Under the pieces are notes generated by a model. That model did not search any database. It saw only the letters and a list, made by a program, of their open reading frames with translations, and was not told the origin of the DNA. From assembly GCA_020845955.1 (NCBI GenBank), contig JADLEU010000233.1, forward strand, positions 1 through 45,513: a stretch of DNA of 45,513 nt. Direction: 5' to 3'. The DNA comes from Anaerolineales bacterium. GTDB lineage: Bacteria; Chloroflexota; Anaerolineae; Anaerolineales; UBA6663. The translations under genes and the position numbers were made by a program. Numbering within the stretch: position 1 is the stretch's first letter; each line of letters begins with the position of its first letter. This document shows positions 23,715 to 33,534 of the stretch, piece by piece.

Positions 23715-23740
23715 AATACGCCGGACGCCTACACGGGATG

Positions 23741-23769
23741 CTGGCACCTCGGCCAAAACCAGTTATAAT
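23741..23769 (+). promoter_or_regulatory. Promoter at the head of the rhamnose / glycan gene run
   Basis: CTGGCA (23741-23746), a 17-bp spacer and TATAAT (23764-23769). It is divergent from the S1-gene promoter. The leader to TTG 23825 would be about 49 nt and includes GGAGG at 23816-23820. Confidence 0.65.
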
Positions 23770-23824
23770 AGCCCGCGTCTGGGAAATTAATCACACAGTT
23801 TACGGCAACGCCCTCGGAGGCAGG

Positions 23825-24814
23825 TTGCGGTCACTAATCACAGGCGTTGGCGGTTTTGCGGGCAGTCATCTAGCGGATCTTCTGGTCGCCAAGCACGCCA
23901 GCGCGGGTGAGACCGCCGCAGAAGTATGGGGATGTGATCTCAGCGGTGAGCGCCGCGCTTCTTATCCCCCCACGCTGCGCGTCATGCCCGCCGACCTGCG
24001 CAGCCCTGAGGCCGCCGGCGCCGTGATCGAGGCGGTGCGGCCTGACCGGATCTATCACCTGGCCGGCCAGGCCCACGTCGGCGATAGCTGGGCCAGCCCG
24101 TGGGAGACAATCGAAACAAACTTGCGGGCGCAATTCAACCTGCTGGAGGCGGTCGTGCGCGTTGGGCTGCGGCCGCGCGTGCTAGTGATCGGCTCGGCGG
24201 ACGAATATGGCCCGGTCACTCCGCAGGAGCTGCCGCTCGATGAAAACCGGCCGCTGCGCCCCGACAGCCCATATGGCGTCAGCAAAGTGGGGCAGGACAT
24301 GCTGGGCCTGCAATATTTCCTGAGCTACCAGCTTCCGGTCGTCCGAGTCCGGCCCTTCAACCACATCGGCCCGCGGCAAAGCCGGCGCTTCGTGGCGGCC
24401 GGTTTCGCATCTCAGATTGCGGCCATTGAGGCGGGCCGGCAGCCACCGGTGCTCAAGGTTGGCAATCTTTCCACCCGGCGCGACTTCACGGATGTCCGTG
24501 ATGTCGTCCGGGCGTACGCGCTGGCGTTGGAACTTGGAGAGCCGGGAGAGGTCTACAATATCGGCACGGGCCGCTCGTGGGCCATCGCCGACTTGCTGGC
24601 AACGCTGCTGCGCCTGTCGCCGGCGAAGGTGACGATCGAGCCGGATCCGGCTCGCCAGCGGCCTAGCGACCTGCCGGACCTGATCTGCGATGCAGCGAAG
24701 CTACGGGCCCGAACCGGCTGGCAGCCGCGCCTAACGCTGGAGCAGACGCTCGATGATCTCATGACCTACGAGCGCCAGCTCGCGACGGAGGCCGCCAGCG
24801 CCCCAGCTTCGTAG
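23825..24814 (+). CDS. rmd: GDP-4-dehydro-6-deoxy-D-mannose reductase (Rmd-like)
   Basis: A 329-residue short-chain dehydrogenase/reductase of the extended NAD(P)-sugar type. The nucleotide loop is G-V-G-G-F-A-G (7-13). The catalytic pair is Y150/K154 in P-Y-G-V-S-K with S124 in I-G-S-A-D-E-Y, and R-P-F-N-H-I-G-P is typical of Rmd. It would reduce the Gmd product to GDP-D-rhamnose. Fucose-type GMER/Fcl is the main alternative, but the H-L-A-G-Q-A-H-V and R-P-F-N-H-I-G-P segments fit Rmd better. The start is TTG 23825, four bases after GGAGG; upstream sequence in the same frame is not protein-like. Gmd follows 42 bp later. Confidence 0.85.
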   Translation: MRSLITGVGGFAGSHLADLLVAKHASAGETAAEVWGCDLSGERRASYPPTLRVMPADLRSPEAAGAVIEAVRPDRIYHLAGQAHVGDSWASPWETIETNLRAQFNLLEAVVRVGLRPRVLVIGSADEYGPVTPQELPLDENRPLRPDSPYGVSKVGQDMLGLQYFLSYQLPVVRVRPFNHIGPRQSRRFVAAGFASQIAAIEAGRQPPVLKVGNLSTRRDFTDVRDVVRAYALALELGEPGEVYNIGTGRSWAIADLLATLLRLSPAKVTIEPDPARQRPSDLPDLICDAAKLRARTGWQPRLTLEQTLDDLMTYERQLATEAASAPAS

Positions 24815-25828
<1,014 letters not shown>

Positions 25829-25872
25829 GGCGCGGCCCATTCGGCCGGCCCGGCTTGTCCGGAGGTGAATCT

Positions 25873-27303
25873 ATGCTGGAAGAGGTCGTAATCCGCTTTG
25901 GCACAGACGGCTGGCGCGGCAAGATCGCGGAGAACTATACCTTCGCCAACGTTCGCCGCTGCGCCCAGGGGTTCGCAGCCTACCTCATTTCGAAGGGGTG
26001 GGCGGGAGAGAGCATCGTCGTCGGCTACGACAAGCGCTTTGGCTCCGAGCAGTTCGCCGCGGCGGCGGCCGAGGTGCTGGCGGGCAACGGCCTGAGGGTC
26101 TGGCTCACGGGTGGCCCGACGCCCACCCCGGTGATCGCCTACGCCGTGGTCGAGCGCAAGGCCAAGGGGGCCATCAACATCACAGCCTCGCACAACCCGC
26201 CGGCCGACAACGGTTTCAAGGTCCGCGACCCAAACGGGGGGGCGATCGACCCGGAAGGCCTCAAGGAGATTGAGGCGCGGATACCGGGCAGCGAAGGCGT
26301 TCGGCGGCTGGATTACGCCGCTGGCGTGGACAAGGACCTGATCCAGGTCTTTGACCCGGCGCCAGCGTATGTTGCCAACCTGCACAAGCTGGTCGACATT
26401 GAAGCGATCAAGGCGGCCGGCCTCCATGTGCTGGTGGACGCCATGTGGGGCAATGCCGGCGGCTGGTTTCCGCAGCTCCTGCAGGGCGGGCGCACCACCG
26501 TGCACGAGATCCACGCCGAGCGCAACCCAATTTTCCCGGAGATGCGCCGGCCCGAGCCAATCCAGCCCAATGTGGATGTCGGCCTAAGGCGCACCGTGGA
26601 GTTGGGCGCGGACGTGCTGCTGATCACCGACGGCGATGCCGACCGCATGGGCATCGGCGATGAGTGCGGTCAGTTCCTCAACCAGCTCGAGGTAATGGCG
26701 CTGCTGGCGTTCTATTTGCTGGAGGTCCGCGGCCAGCGCGGGCCGATCGTCAAGACGCTCAGCACGACGTCGATGCTGAACAAGTTGGGCGAAATCTACG
26801 GCGTTCCGGTCTACGAGACGGGCGTGGGGTTCAAATATGTGGCGCCCAAAATGGTGGAGACCGACGCCATCCTCGGCGGCGAAGAGAGCGGCGGATATGC
26901 CTTCAAGGGAAATGTGCCCGAACGCGACGGCATCCTGGGCAACCTGCTGTTCCTAGATTTCATGGTGCGCACCGGGAAAAAGCCGTCCGAGTTGCTGGCG
27001 CTGCTGTTCGCGAAGGTCGGCGCGCACTATTACGATCGCGTCGATACACCCTTTCCCACCGAGCAGCGCGCAGCTGTACGGGAGCGTGTAGAGGCCGCGC
27101 GGCCGGGCATTGAGCTGGCCGGGCTGAAGGTGACGCGCATCAACACTACCGACGGCTTCAAATTTCAGTTCGAAGACGGAGGGTGGCTGCTTATCCGCTT
27201 TTCGGGCACCGAGCCGATCATTCGCGTCTATTGTGAGGTGCTGCGGCCCGAACTGGTGCAGCCCGTTTTGGAGGCCGGGCTGAAGCTGGCGGGGTTGAAG
27301 TAG
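25873..27303 (+). CDS. Phosphoglucomutase/phosphomannomutase
   Basis: A 476-residue alpha-D-phosphohexomutase that moves phosphate between C6 and C1 of glucose or mannose. The phosphoserine loop T-A-S-H-N-P is at 104-109 (S106). The metal loop D-G-D-A-D-R-M-G, the sugar-binding G-E-E-S-G-G and the C-terminal phosphate loop [10 protein letters not shown] are all present. The frame is open from 25741, but GGAGGTG just before ATG 25873 sets the start. The GEESGG motif does not separate the two sugars; the position next to gmd suggests mannose-1-phosphate for GDP-mannose. The guanylyltransferase that would complete this route is not in the window. Confidence 0.94.
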   Translation: MLEEVVIRFGTDGWRGKIAENYTFANVRRCAQGFAAYLISKGWAGESIVVGYDKRFGSEQFAAAAAEVLAGNGLRVWLTGGPTPTPVIAYAVVERKAKGAINITASHNPPADNGFKVRDPNGGAIDPEGLKEIEARIPGSEGVRRLDYAAGVDKDLIQVFDPAPAYVANLHKLVDIEAIKAAGLHVLVDAMWGNAGGWFPQLLQGGRTTVHEIHAERNPIFPEMRRPEPIQPNVDVGLRRTVELGADVLLITDGDADRMGIGDECGQFLNQLEVMALLAFYLLEVRGQRGPIVKTLSTTSMLNKLGEIYGVPVYETGVGFKYVAPKMVETDAILGGEESGGYAFKGNVPERDGILGNLLFLDFMVRTGKKPSELLALLFAKVGAHYYDRVDTPFPTEQRAAVRERVEAARPGIELAGLKVTRINTTDGFKFQFEDGGWLLIRFSGTEPIIRVYCEVLRPELVQPVLEAGLKLAGLK

Positions 27304-27308
27304 GCCAG

Positions 27309-28109
27309 GTGGTCGGCGAAACCGCAGCCGCGCCGGGTCCCTTCCTGTGCGACACGCACTGCCACCTTGACTTTGCGCAGTTTGACGCCGACCGGGCCGA
27401 GGTGCTGGATCGGGCCCGAGCGGCCGGGGTCCGGCGCATCCTCATCCCGGCGCTTGATGTGGCGAGCAGCCGCCGTGTGGTGGCGCTGGCGGAGCGGCAC
27501 CCGGCGCTGCGGGCCGCGGTCGGGGTGCATCCGACCAGCACCGGCGACTTCTCTGCGGAAAGCCTGGCCGAACTGCGCGACCTGGCGCAGCATGAGACAG
27601 TGGACGCGATCGGGGAAATTGGGATAGATTTATATTGGAAGACCGTGGGCCTGGAACAACAACAGCGCGCCTTTGAGCGCCAGCTCGAGCTGGCGGCGGA
27701 ACTAGGCCGGCCTGTTATCATCCACGACCGGGACGCGCACGGCGAGGTGATGGCAGGCCTGCGGGCTGTGCCGCCGCCAGCCGGGGCAGTCCTGCACGCT
27801 TTCTCGGGCGAGGCCGGCATGGCGGCCGAGGCGGTTGCCGCCGGGTATTACCTGGGCGTGGATGGGCCGCTGACGTACAAGAAGAATGAGGCGCTGCGCG
27901 CGGTTTTCGCCGCGCTGCCCATGGATCGGATCTTGATCGAGACCGACGCGCCGTACCTGACACCGCAGGCGCGGCGCGGCCAGCGTAATGAGCCCGCCTT
28001 CGTGCGCTTTGTCGCCGAAAACCTGGCGGAGGTCCGCGGCGTGCCGCTGGAAGACACCGCAGCGGCGACTAGCGCCAACGCGGCGCGGCTGTTCCGGTGG
28101 GAGTGGTGA
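27309..28109 (+). CDS. TatD-family metal-dependent hydrolase
   Basis: A 266-residue TIM-barrel hydrolase, usually described as a 3'-5' DNA exonuclease involved in DNA quality control. Metal-binding motifs are complete: D-T-H-C-H-L-D (D15, H17, H19), G-E-I-G-I-D, I-I-H-D-R-D-A-H, H-A-F-S-G and I-E-T-D-A-P-Y-L-T-P. The start is a GTG five bases after the mutase stop. It is a housekeeping gene embedded in the glycan gene run and probably co-transcribed. Its stop overlaps the next gene (GTGA). Confidence 0.93.
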   Translation: MVGETAAAPGPFLCDTHCHLDFAQFDADRAEVLDRARAAGVRRILIPALDVASSRRVVALAERHPALRAAVGVHPTSTGDFSAESLAELRDLAQHETVDAIGEIGIDLYWKTVGLEQQQRAFERQLELAAELGRPVIIHDRDAHGEVMAGLRAVPPPAGAVLHAFSGEAGMAAEAVAAGYYLGVDGPLTYKKNEALRAVFAALPMDRILIETDAPYLTPQARRGQRNEPAFVRFVAENLAEVRGVPLEDTAAATSANAARLFRWEW

Positions 28110-29092
28110 GAGTGATCCCGACGCAAGCGACTGCCGATATCTTCCTGCCGGTCCAGGCCGAACTTCAGGCCGTGGAGGCCAAACTGCGCCAGGCGGCCCT
28201 AGGCAACCAGCATCCGGCCCTCACCAGCGCGCTGGAACACTTGTTGGCCTCGGGCGGCAAGCGTGTCCGGCCGGCCATGGCGCTGCTGACCGGGCGCTTG
28301 TTCGACGCCGACCGGCAGCGAACCGTGGCCCTGGCGGCGGCCATCGAGATGCTGCACACGGCCACGCTGGTCCACGACGACCTGATCGACGGCTCGCTGC
28401 TGCGCCGGGGCCTGCCGACGCTGAACGCCCAATGGACCCCCGGGGCCACGGTCTTGACGGGCGACTTTCTGTTTGCGCGGGCGGCCGAGCTGGCCACTGA
28501 GACGGAATCAGTGCGCGTCATCAAGGAGTTTTCGCGCACGCTGATGATCATTGTGAATGGCGAGATCAACCAGATGTTCGTAGGCCGGGGCGAGGCGTCG
28601 CGCGAAGGATACGTGCAGCGTATCTTTGCCAAGACCGCGTCGCTGTTCGCCGTGGCGGCCGAAGCCGCCGCCGTCCTGGGCGGCGCTGACGAGCGCACGA
28701 TCACGGCTATGCGTTCTTTTGGGCGCGAGGTGGGCATGGCCTTCCAGATCGTCGACGACGTTCTCGACTTCACGGCCGACGCGACCCGGCTGGGCAAGCC
28801 GGTCGGCAGTGACCTGCGGCAGGGCCTGTTCACCCTGCCGGTCCTGCGCTACCTGGAGCGCCATCCTGACGACGCCGACCTAGCGGACTTGCTCAACGGG
28901 CATCCCAACGACGCCAAGCGGGTTGAGCGTGCCGTCGAGGCGGTGCGCGGCTCTGGTGCGATCGCCGATGCGTTGGACGAGGCCAAGGCCTACGTCGGGC
29001 GCGCGCAGGGAGCGCTGGCCCCTCTGCCCGGTAGCGATTGCCGCCGCGCCCTGTACGACCTGGCCGACTACATCGTCAGCCGGACTACCTAG
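28106..29092 (+). CDS. Polyprenyl diphosphate synthase (trans-isoprenyl)
   Basis: An enzyme of about 328 residues that adds isopentenyl units in trans to make a long isoprenoid diphosphate. The substrate motifs are G-G-K-R-V-R-P, the first Asp-rich motif H-D-D-L-I-D with L-R-R-G, and the second D-D-V-L-D-F with G-S-D-L-R-Q-G. The product could be a quinone side chain or another lipid precursor; the chain length cannot be read safely. GTG 28106 overlaps the tatD stop, and GTG 28112, eight bases after GGGAG, is an equally plausible start. Placement ahead of glycosyltransferases hints at, but does not prove, a lipid-carrier role. Confidence 0.92.
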   Translation: MRVIPTQATADIFLPVQAELQAVEAKLRQAALGNQHPALTSALEHLLASGGKRVRPAMALLTGRLFDADRQRTVALAAAIEMLHTATLVHDDLIDGSLLRRGLPTLNAQWTPGATVLTGDFLFARAAELATETESVRVIKEFSRTLMIIVNGEINQMFVGRGEASREGYVQRIFAKTASLFAVAAEAAAVLGGADERTITAMRSFGREVGMAFQIVDDVLDFTADATRLGKPVGSDLRQGLFTLPVLRYLERHPDDADLADLLNGHPNDAKRVERAVEAVRGSGAIADALDEAKAYVGRAQGALAPLPGSDCRRALYDLADYIVSRTT

Positions 29093-29129
29093 CCCCGGTC
29101 GCTGGGCCGCCTGGGCACCCATCACTGCC

Positions 29130-30053
29130 GTGCCGCCCCCCGCCATTTCGATCATCATCGTTTCGTGGAACGTCCGCGAGCTCTTGCGCGCCTGCCTGGC
29201 CAGCCTGCCGCTGGGCCAGCCAGACGTGGAAGTCATCGTGGTGGACTCGGCCTCAACGGACGGCACGCCAGCCATGGTGCGGTCTGACTACCCGGCGGTG
29301 CGGCTGGTGGCCAGCGCTGACAACCTGGGCTACACCCGCGGGAACAACCTGGGTCTGGAGCAGGCCAGGGGCCGCTGTCTTTTCATCCTCAACCCGGATA
29401 CTGAGCTGCGTCCTGGAGCGCTCGACGCGCTGCAGGCTTACATGCAGGCGCATCCGCGGGTGGGCGTGATCGGCCCGCAGCTCCTTTGGCCGGATGGCGC
29501 GCCGCAGCCGACGTGCCGGCGCTTTCCCACGTTGGCGCTGGCATTTTTCGAGAGCACCTGGCTGCAGCGGCTGACACCGCGCGGGTGGCTGGACCGATAC
29601 TATGCCGGGGACCTACCGGCAGATGAGCCAGCCGTGGTTGACTGGGTGGTGGGCGCGGCGCTGTTTGTGCGGCGCGAGACGTACACCCAGGTGGGGGGGC
29701 TAGACGAAGGCTTCTTCATGTACTCCGAGGAGCTGGACTGGCAGCGGCGCATCCGGGCCGCGGGCTGGCAGGTGGTGCACCTGCCAGCGGCGCAGGTGGT
29801 GCACCACGCGGCCCGCTCCAGCGCGCAGGTGCCTGCGGCCACGCATATCCGCTTCAACACCAGCAAGGTGCGCTACTACCGCAAGTATCACGGGCCCCTG
29901 GCGGCCGAGGCGCTGCGTTGGTACTTGCTGGGGCACTTTGCCGTGCAGCTCGCTTTGGAGACCGGCAAGTGGCTGCTGGGCCACAGGCGCGACCTGCGCC
30001 GCGCACGTGCGGCCGCGTATCGCGAGGTCCTGCGCTCGGGGCTGCGCGGCTGA
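29130..30053 (+). CDS. Family 2 glycosyltransferase, WbbL/rhamnosyltransferase-like
   Basis: A 307-residue cytoplasmic GT-A glycosyltransferase. It begins I-S-I-I-I-V-S-W-N-V and has V-D-S-A-S-T-D-G-T, G-N-N-L-G-L-E-Q-A and the L-N-P-D-T-E-L acidic motif of the nucleotide-sugar site. G-A-A-L-F-V-R-R followed by G-G-L-D-E-G-F-F-M-Y-S-E-E-L-D-W and A-A-Q-V-V-H-H are typical of WbbL-type rhamnosyltransferases. Nearby GDP-rhamnose genes make rhamnose a plausible donor sugar. The frame is open upstream into the previous gene; GTG 29130 is the first start giving the family N-terminus. It overlaps the next gene by one base. Confidence 0.88.
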   Translation: MPPPAISIIIVSWNVRELLRACLASLPLGQPDVEVIVVDSASTDGTPAMVRSDYPAVRLVASADNLGYTRGNNLGLEQARGRCLFILNPDTELRPGALDALQAYMQAHPRVGVIGPQLLWPDGAPQPTCRRFPTLALAFFESTWLQRLTPRGWLDRYYAGDLPADEPAVVDWVVGAALFVRRETYTQVGGLDEGFFMYSEELDWQRRIRAAGWQVVHLPAAQVVHHAARSSAQVPAATHIRFNTSKVRYYRKYHGPLAAEALRWYLLGHFAVQLALETGKWLLGHRRDLRRARAAAYREVLRSGLRG

Positions 30054-31192
30054 TGCGCGTGGGCCTGGTGACGGGGGAATATCCGCCCATGCAGGGCGGC
30101 GTGGGCGACTTCTCGCGCATGCTTGGCGCGGCGCTGGCCAAGCAGGGCGTGGAGGTGCACGTGATCACCAGCAGCCGCGCGGCCAATGGGCGGGGGACCG
30201 CCGCCGTGCACCCGGTTATTCGGCGCTGGGACTGGCCGGCCTTGCTGCGTGTGCGACGGTTGGCACGCCATCTGCGTCTGGAACTACTCAACCTGCAGTA
30301 CCAGGCGGCGGCATTTGGCCTGGGAGCGCCGGTGCATTTCCTGCCGCGCTGGGCCGGCTGCCCAACCGTCGCCACCTTTCACGACCTGCGCATCCCCTAC
30401 CTGTTTCCCAAAGCGGGGCGGTTGCGGCCGGCGGCCGTCACCTTTCTAGCGCGCAGCGCGGCCGGCGTCATCGTCACTGACCCGGCCGACGAGGCGGAGT
30501 TGCGCCAGCGGGGCGGCATCCACCGCCTGACGCAGATCCCCATTGGGAGCAACATCACGCCCGCGCCGCCGCCTGGCTACCAGCGGGCTGCCTGGCGGGC
30601 CGCGCTGGGAGTGCGCTCCGATGAGCTCCTGTTGGGATATTTCGGTTTCCTGAACGCCTCCAAGGGCGGCGACACGCTCGTGAGCGCGCTGGCCATCCTG
30701 GCTGAACGCAAGGCGCGGGTCAAGCTGATCTTGATCGGCGGGCGCACGGGCGATAGCGATGCCGCCAACGCCGAATTCGACGCCCAGATCCAGAAGAGGA
30801 TTGCGCGCTACAACCTGGCCGAGCGCGTCATCCGCACAGGTTATGTAGCGCCGGGCGAAGTGTCGGCGCATCTGCTGGCCTGCGATGCGGTTGTGCTGCC
30901 GTATCGGGATGGCGCTTCTTTCCGCCGGGGCAGCTTGCTGGCCGCTCTCGTTCACGGATGCCCAGTGATCTCGACCGAGCCGGCCATTGCCTTGCCGGAA
31001 CTGCGCGACGGTGAGAACATCCGCCTGGTGCCGCCAGGCTCGGCGCCGGCGCTGGTCCTGGCAGTCACCGAGTTGTTCGATGCGCCTCAGCTGCGGGCAC
31101 GGTTGGGCCGGGGCGCCCGGGTTCTGGGCGCGCGTTTCAGCTGGGACGACATTGCCGCCCGCACCCTGGCGTTCTACCGGAGCGTGCCCTGA
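30053..31192 (+). CDS. Family 4 glycosyltransferase
   Basis: A 379-residue GT-B glycosyltransferase. It begins M-R-V-G-L-V-T-G-E-Y-P-P with the glycine loop G-G-V-G-D-F-S. The C-terminal nucleotide-sugar domain (about 195-360) has Y-F-G-F-L-N-A-S-K-G and Y-R-D-G-A-S-F-R-R-G-S-L-L, where GT4 enzymes have their E-x7-E-like donor loop; here the first acidic position appears replaced. The ATG overlaps the previous TGA by one base, so it is coupled to the GT2 gene. It probably adds a sugar to a lipid-linked or protein acceptor at the inner face of the membrane. The donor is unknown. Confidence 0.88.
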   Translation: MRVGLVTGEYPPMQGGVGDFSRMLGAALAKQGVEVHVITSSRAANGRGTAAVHPVIRRWDWPALLRVRRLARHLRLELLNLQYQAAAFGLGAPVHFLPRWAGCPTVATFHDLRIPYLFPKAGRLRPAAVTFLARSAAGVIVTDPADEAELRQRGGIHRLTQIPIGSNITPAPPPGYQRAAWRAALGVRSDELLLGYFGFLNASKGGDTLVSALAILAERKARVKLILIGGRTGDSDAANAEFDAQIQKRIARYNLAERVIRTGYVAPGEVSAHLLACDAVVLPYRDGASFRRGSLLAALVHGCPVISTEPAIALPELRDGENIRLVPPGSAPALVLAVTELFDAPQLRARLGRGARVLGARFSWDDIAARTLAFYRSVP

Positions 31193-31203
31193 CGGGCGGC
31201 CAA

Positions 31204-33534
31204 ATGCGCAGCCAGGTGGCAGTTCCGCCGGCCGTGCGGGAACCGGCAGCCAGAGCGCCATGGCCTCAGCGCTACGGGCTGAGACTGCTGCTGGCGGCCT
31301 TTGGGCTGTTGGGCAGCCTCTACGCCATTGTCACACCGCTTTTTGAAGTGTCTGACGAGGTGTGGCACTATCCCATGGTGAGGACACTGGCGGAGGGTCA
31401 TGGGCTGCCCGTGCAGAACCCCGCTCAGCCCGGGCCCTGGCGCCAGGAGGGCAGCCAGCCGCCTTTGTATTACGCCGTGATGGCGCTGGCCACGGCCTGG
31501 ATCGACACCGGTGATATGCCCGTGGTGCGCTGGGTCAACCCGCATGCCGATAACGGCATCATTACGGCCGATCGCAACAATAACATCATCATCCACACCG
31601 ACCGGGAACGCTGGCCGTGGCATGGCACGGTGCTGGCGGTGCGACTGATCCGGCTGCTGTCTGTGCTGCTAGGCGCCGGCACGGTCTACTTCACCTATCG
31701 CCTGGCTGCCCAGGTATTGCCCGGGCGCTCCGGCCTGGCGCTGGCCGCGGCCGCATTCACGGCCTTTACGCCGATGTTCGTGTTTATTAGCGCCTCGGTC
31801 AACAATGACAACCTGGCCATCACGCTCTCGGCAGCTGCGCTCTGGCTGGCAGCGCGCTGGGTGCGCGGCCCGGCGGCCACCTCGCGAGAGTTGGTGCTCA
31901 TGGGGCTGATCCTAGGCGGCGCTGCGCTGAGCAAAACCTCGGCGCTCGGTCTCTGGCCGCTGGCTGGCGCGGCTCTTGTCTTTGGCGACCTTAAAGGGGC
32001 CGGCTGGCTGGCGCGGCCCGCCGGCGCGCCGAGCCCTGCCTTGCGCGGCCTTTGGCCAACCGCCAGACGTCTGGCGGTAGTCTTCGGATTGGCGCTGCTC
32101 ACCAGCGGCTGGTGGTTCTGGCGCAATTATCAGCTTTACGGCGATTGGTTGGGCTGGAACGCGTTCCTGGCCACGGTTGGCCAACGGCCGCACCCGGCCG
32201 GTCTGCTGCAGTTGTGGGGCGAGCGGGTAGGATTTGTGCAGGCCTATTGGGGCCTGTTTGGCGGCGTCAGCGTCGCCATGCCTGGCTGGGTGTATGCGGC
32301 GCTGAACCTGGCGGCGGCGGCAGCGGGCGCCGGCCTGCTATGGGCCGCCGGCGCTGCCCTGGCGCGAGGCCGAATCGACCTGACCAGCCTGGCGCTGTGG
32401 GGGCTGGTGCTGGGCTGGTTGGCCCTGATCGTGGCCGGCCTGGGGCGCTGGACCAGCCTGACCTGGGCGTCGCAGGGGCGCCTAGCCTTCCCGGCGATCT
32501 CGGCCATTGGCGTGCTGCTGGCGGCCGGCCTCAATCGTCTTTGGCGCGGGCTGCCCTGGCTGATCGTGGCCGGCATGGGGTTGCTGACCGGCGCGGTTCC
32601 GTTCGCCATCATCGCTCCGCACTACGCGCCGCCGCCAGCGCTGAGCGCGGCCGAGCAGGCGGCGATCCCCAACAAGCTGGCTGGCGGCGCCGGCGTCAGC
32701 TTCGGCGGCGAGCTGCGGCTGCTGGGCTACGCTCTGGAAACGGGCGCGGCCCGGCCGAACGAGGCCCTGCGCTTGACGTTGTATTGGCAAAGCGAGATCG
32801 CCTTGGATCGCAACTGGAGCATTTTCGTCCACGTGGTGGATGTGGCCGGGGTGATCGTCGCCCAGCGCGACCGCTATCCGGGCCAGGGCTCGCTGGCGAC
32901 TACGCTGCTAACGCCTGGCCAGACCTGGGCTGACGCGTACGTTATCCCGATTCCCGATGCGGCCTTTGCGCCGGCCGCGGCCCACATCGAGGTGGGTCTG
33001 TTCGACCTGGTCGACGGCGTCCGGCTGCCGCTGGCCGACGGCACCGATGCGCTGGTCCTGACACCGGTTACGATCCTGGCCCGGCCGGCCGTAGCGCTTC
33101 CAGGCCTGGGCGAAATCCCCAATCCCTTCGGCCAGAACTTCGCAAACCAGATCGAGCTGCTGGGGTATGACATGGATCGGCGCGCGCTGCGGCCAGGCGA
33201 AACCCTGAGGCTGGCGTTGGACTGGCGCGCCCTTGGCCCGATCCCGGCCAACTACTCAGTGTTCGCGCACGTGCGCGGTGAGGGCGAGAGTCTATGGGCG
33301 GGCCAGGACAGTTGGCCGCTGCGCGGAAGCGCGCCGACCTCGACCTGGCGGTTGGGCGACGTCTATCGCGATCCTTATGAGCTGACCTTGCAGTCCAACA
33401 CGCCGCCGGGGCTTTATGACGTGGAAGTGGGGCTGTATGACGCCGATGGCGCACGCCTGCGGGTCATCGCCGACAACGGGCGCGTGACTGACGCGGACTT
33501 CGTCTTTCTGAGCCGTATCCGGGTGCTGCCATGA
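31204..33534 (+). CDS. GT-C-type membrane protein with two C-terminal beta-sandwich modules (tandem copy 1)
   Basis: A 776-residue polytopic protein. After the first helix is an acidic motif E-V-S-D-E-V-W-H-Y, then E-G-S-Q-P-P-L-Y-Y, as in PMT/DUF2142-type GT-C proteins that use lipid-linked sugars. About 11 membrane segments run to residue 470. The extracytoplasmic C-terminus has two related modules of 110-120 residues: L-R-L-L-G-Y-A ... L-Y-W-Q-S ... G-L-F-D, then I-E-L-L-G-Y-D ... L-D-W-R-A ... G-L-Y-D. The next gene encodes a paralogue with the same layout. It starts 11 bases after the GT4 stop and ends in an ATGA overlap. It probably glycosylates outside the membrane; the acceptor is unknown. 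Confidence 0.82.
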   Translation: MRSQVAVPPAVREPAARAPWPQRYGLRLLLAAFGLLGSLYAIVTPLFEVSDEVWHYPMVRTLAEGHGLPVQNPAQPGPWRQEGSQPPLYYAVMALATAWIDTGDMPVVRWVNPHADNGIITADRNNNIIIHTDRERWPWHGTVLAVRLIRLLSVLLGAGTVYFTYRLAAQVLPGRSGLALAAAAFTAFTPMFVFISASVNNDNLAITLSAAALWLAARWVRGPAATSRELVLMGLILGGAALSKTSALGLWPLAGAALVFGDLKGAGWLARPAGAPSPALRGLWPTARRLAVVFGLALLTSGWWFWRNYQLYGDWLGWNAFLATVGQRPHPAGLLQLWGERVGFVQAYWGLFGGVSVAMPGWVYAALNLAAAAAGAGLLWAAGAALARGRIDLTSLALWGLVLGWLALIVAGLGRWTSLTWASQGRLAFPAISAIGVLLAAGLNRLWRGLPWLIVAGMGLLTGAVPFAIIAPHYAPPPALSAAEQAAIPNKLAGGAGVSFGGELRLLGYALETGAARPNEALRLTLYWQSEIALDRNWSIFVHVVDVAGVIVAQRDRYPGQGSLATTLLTPGQTWADAYVIPIPDAAFAPAAAHIEVGLFDLVDGVRLPLADGTDALVLTPVTILARPAVALPGLGEIPNPFGQNFANQIELLGYDMDRRALRPGETLRLALDWRALGPIPANYSVFAHVRGEGESLWAGQDSWPLRGSAPTSTWRLGDVYRDPYELTLQSNTPPGLYDVEVGLYDADGARLRVIADNGRVTDADFVFLSRIRVLP

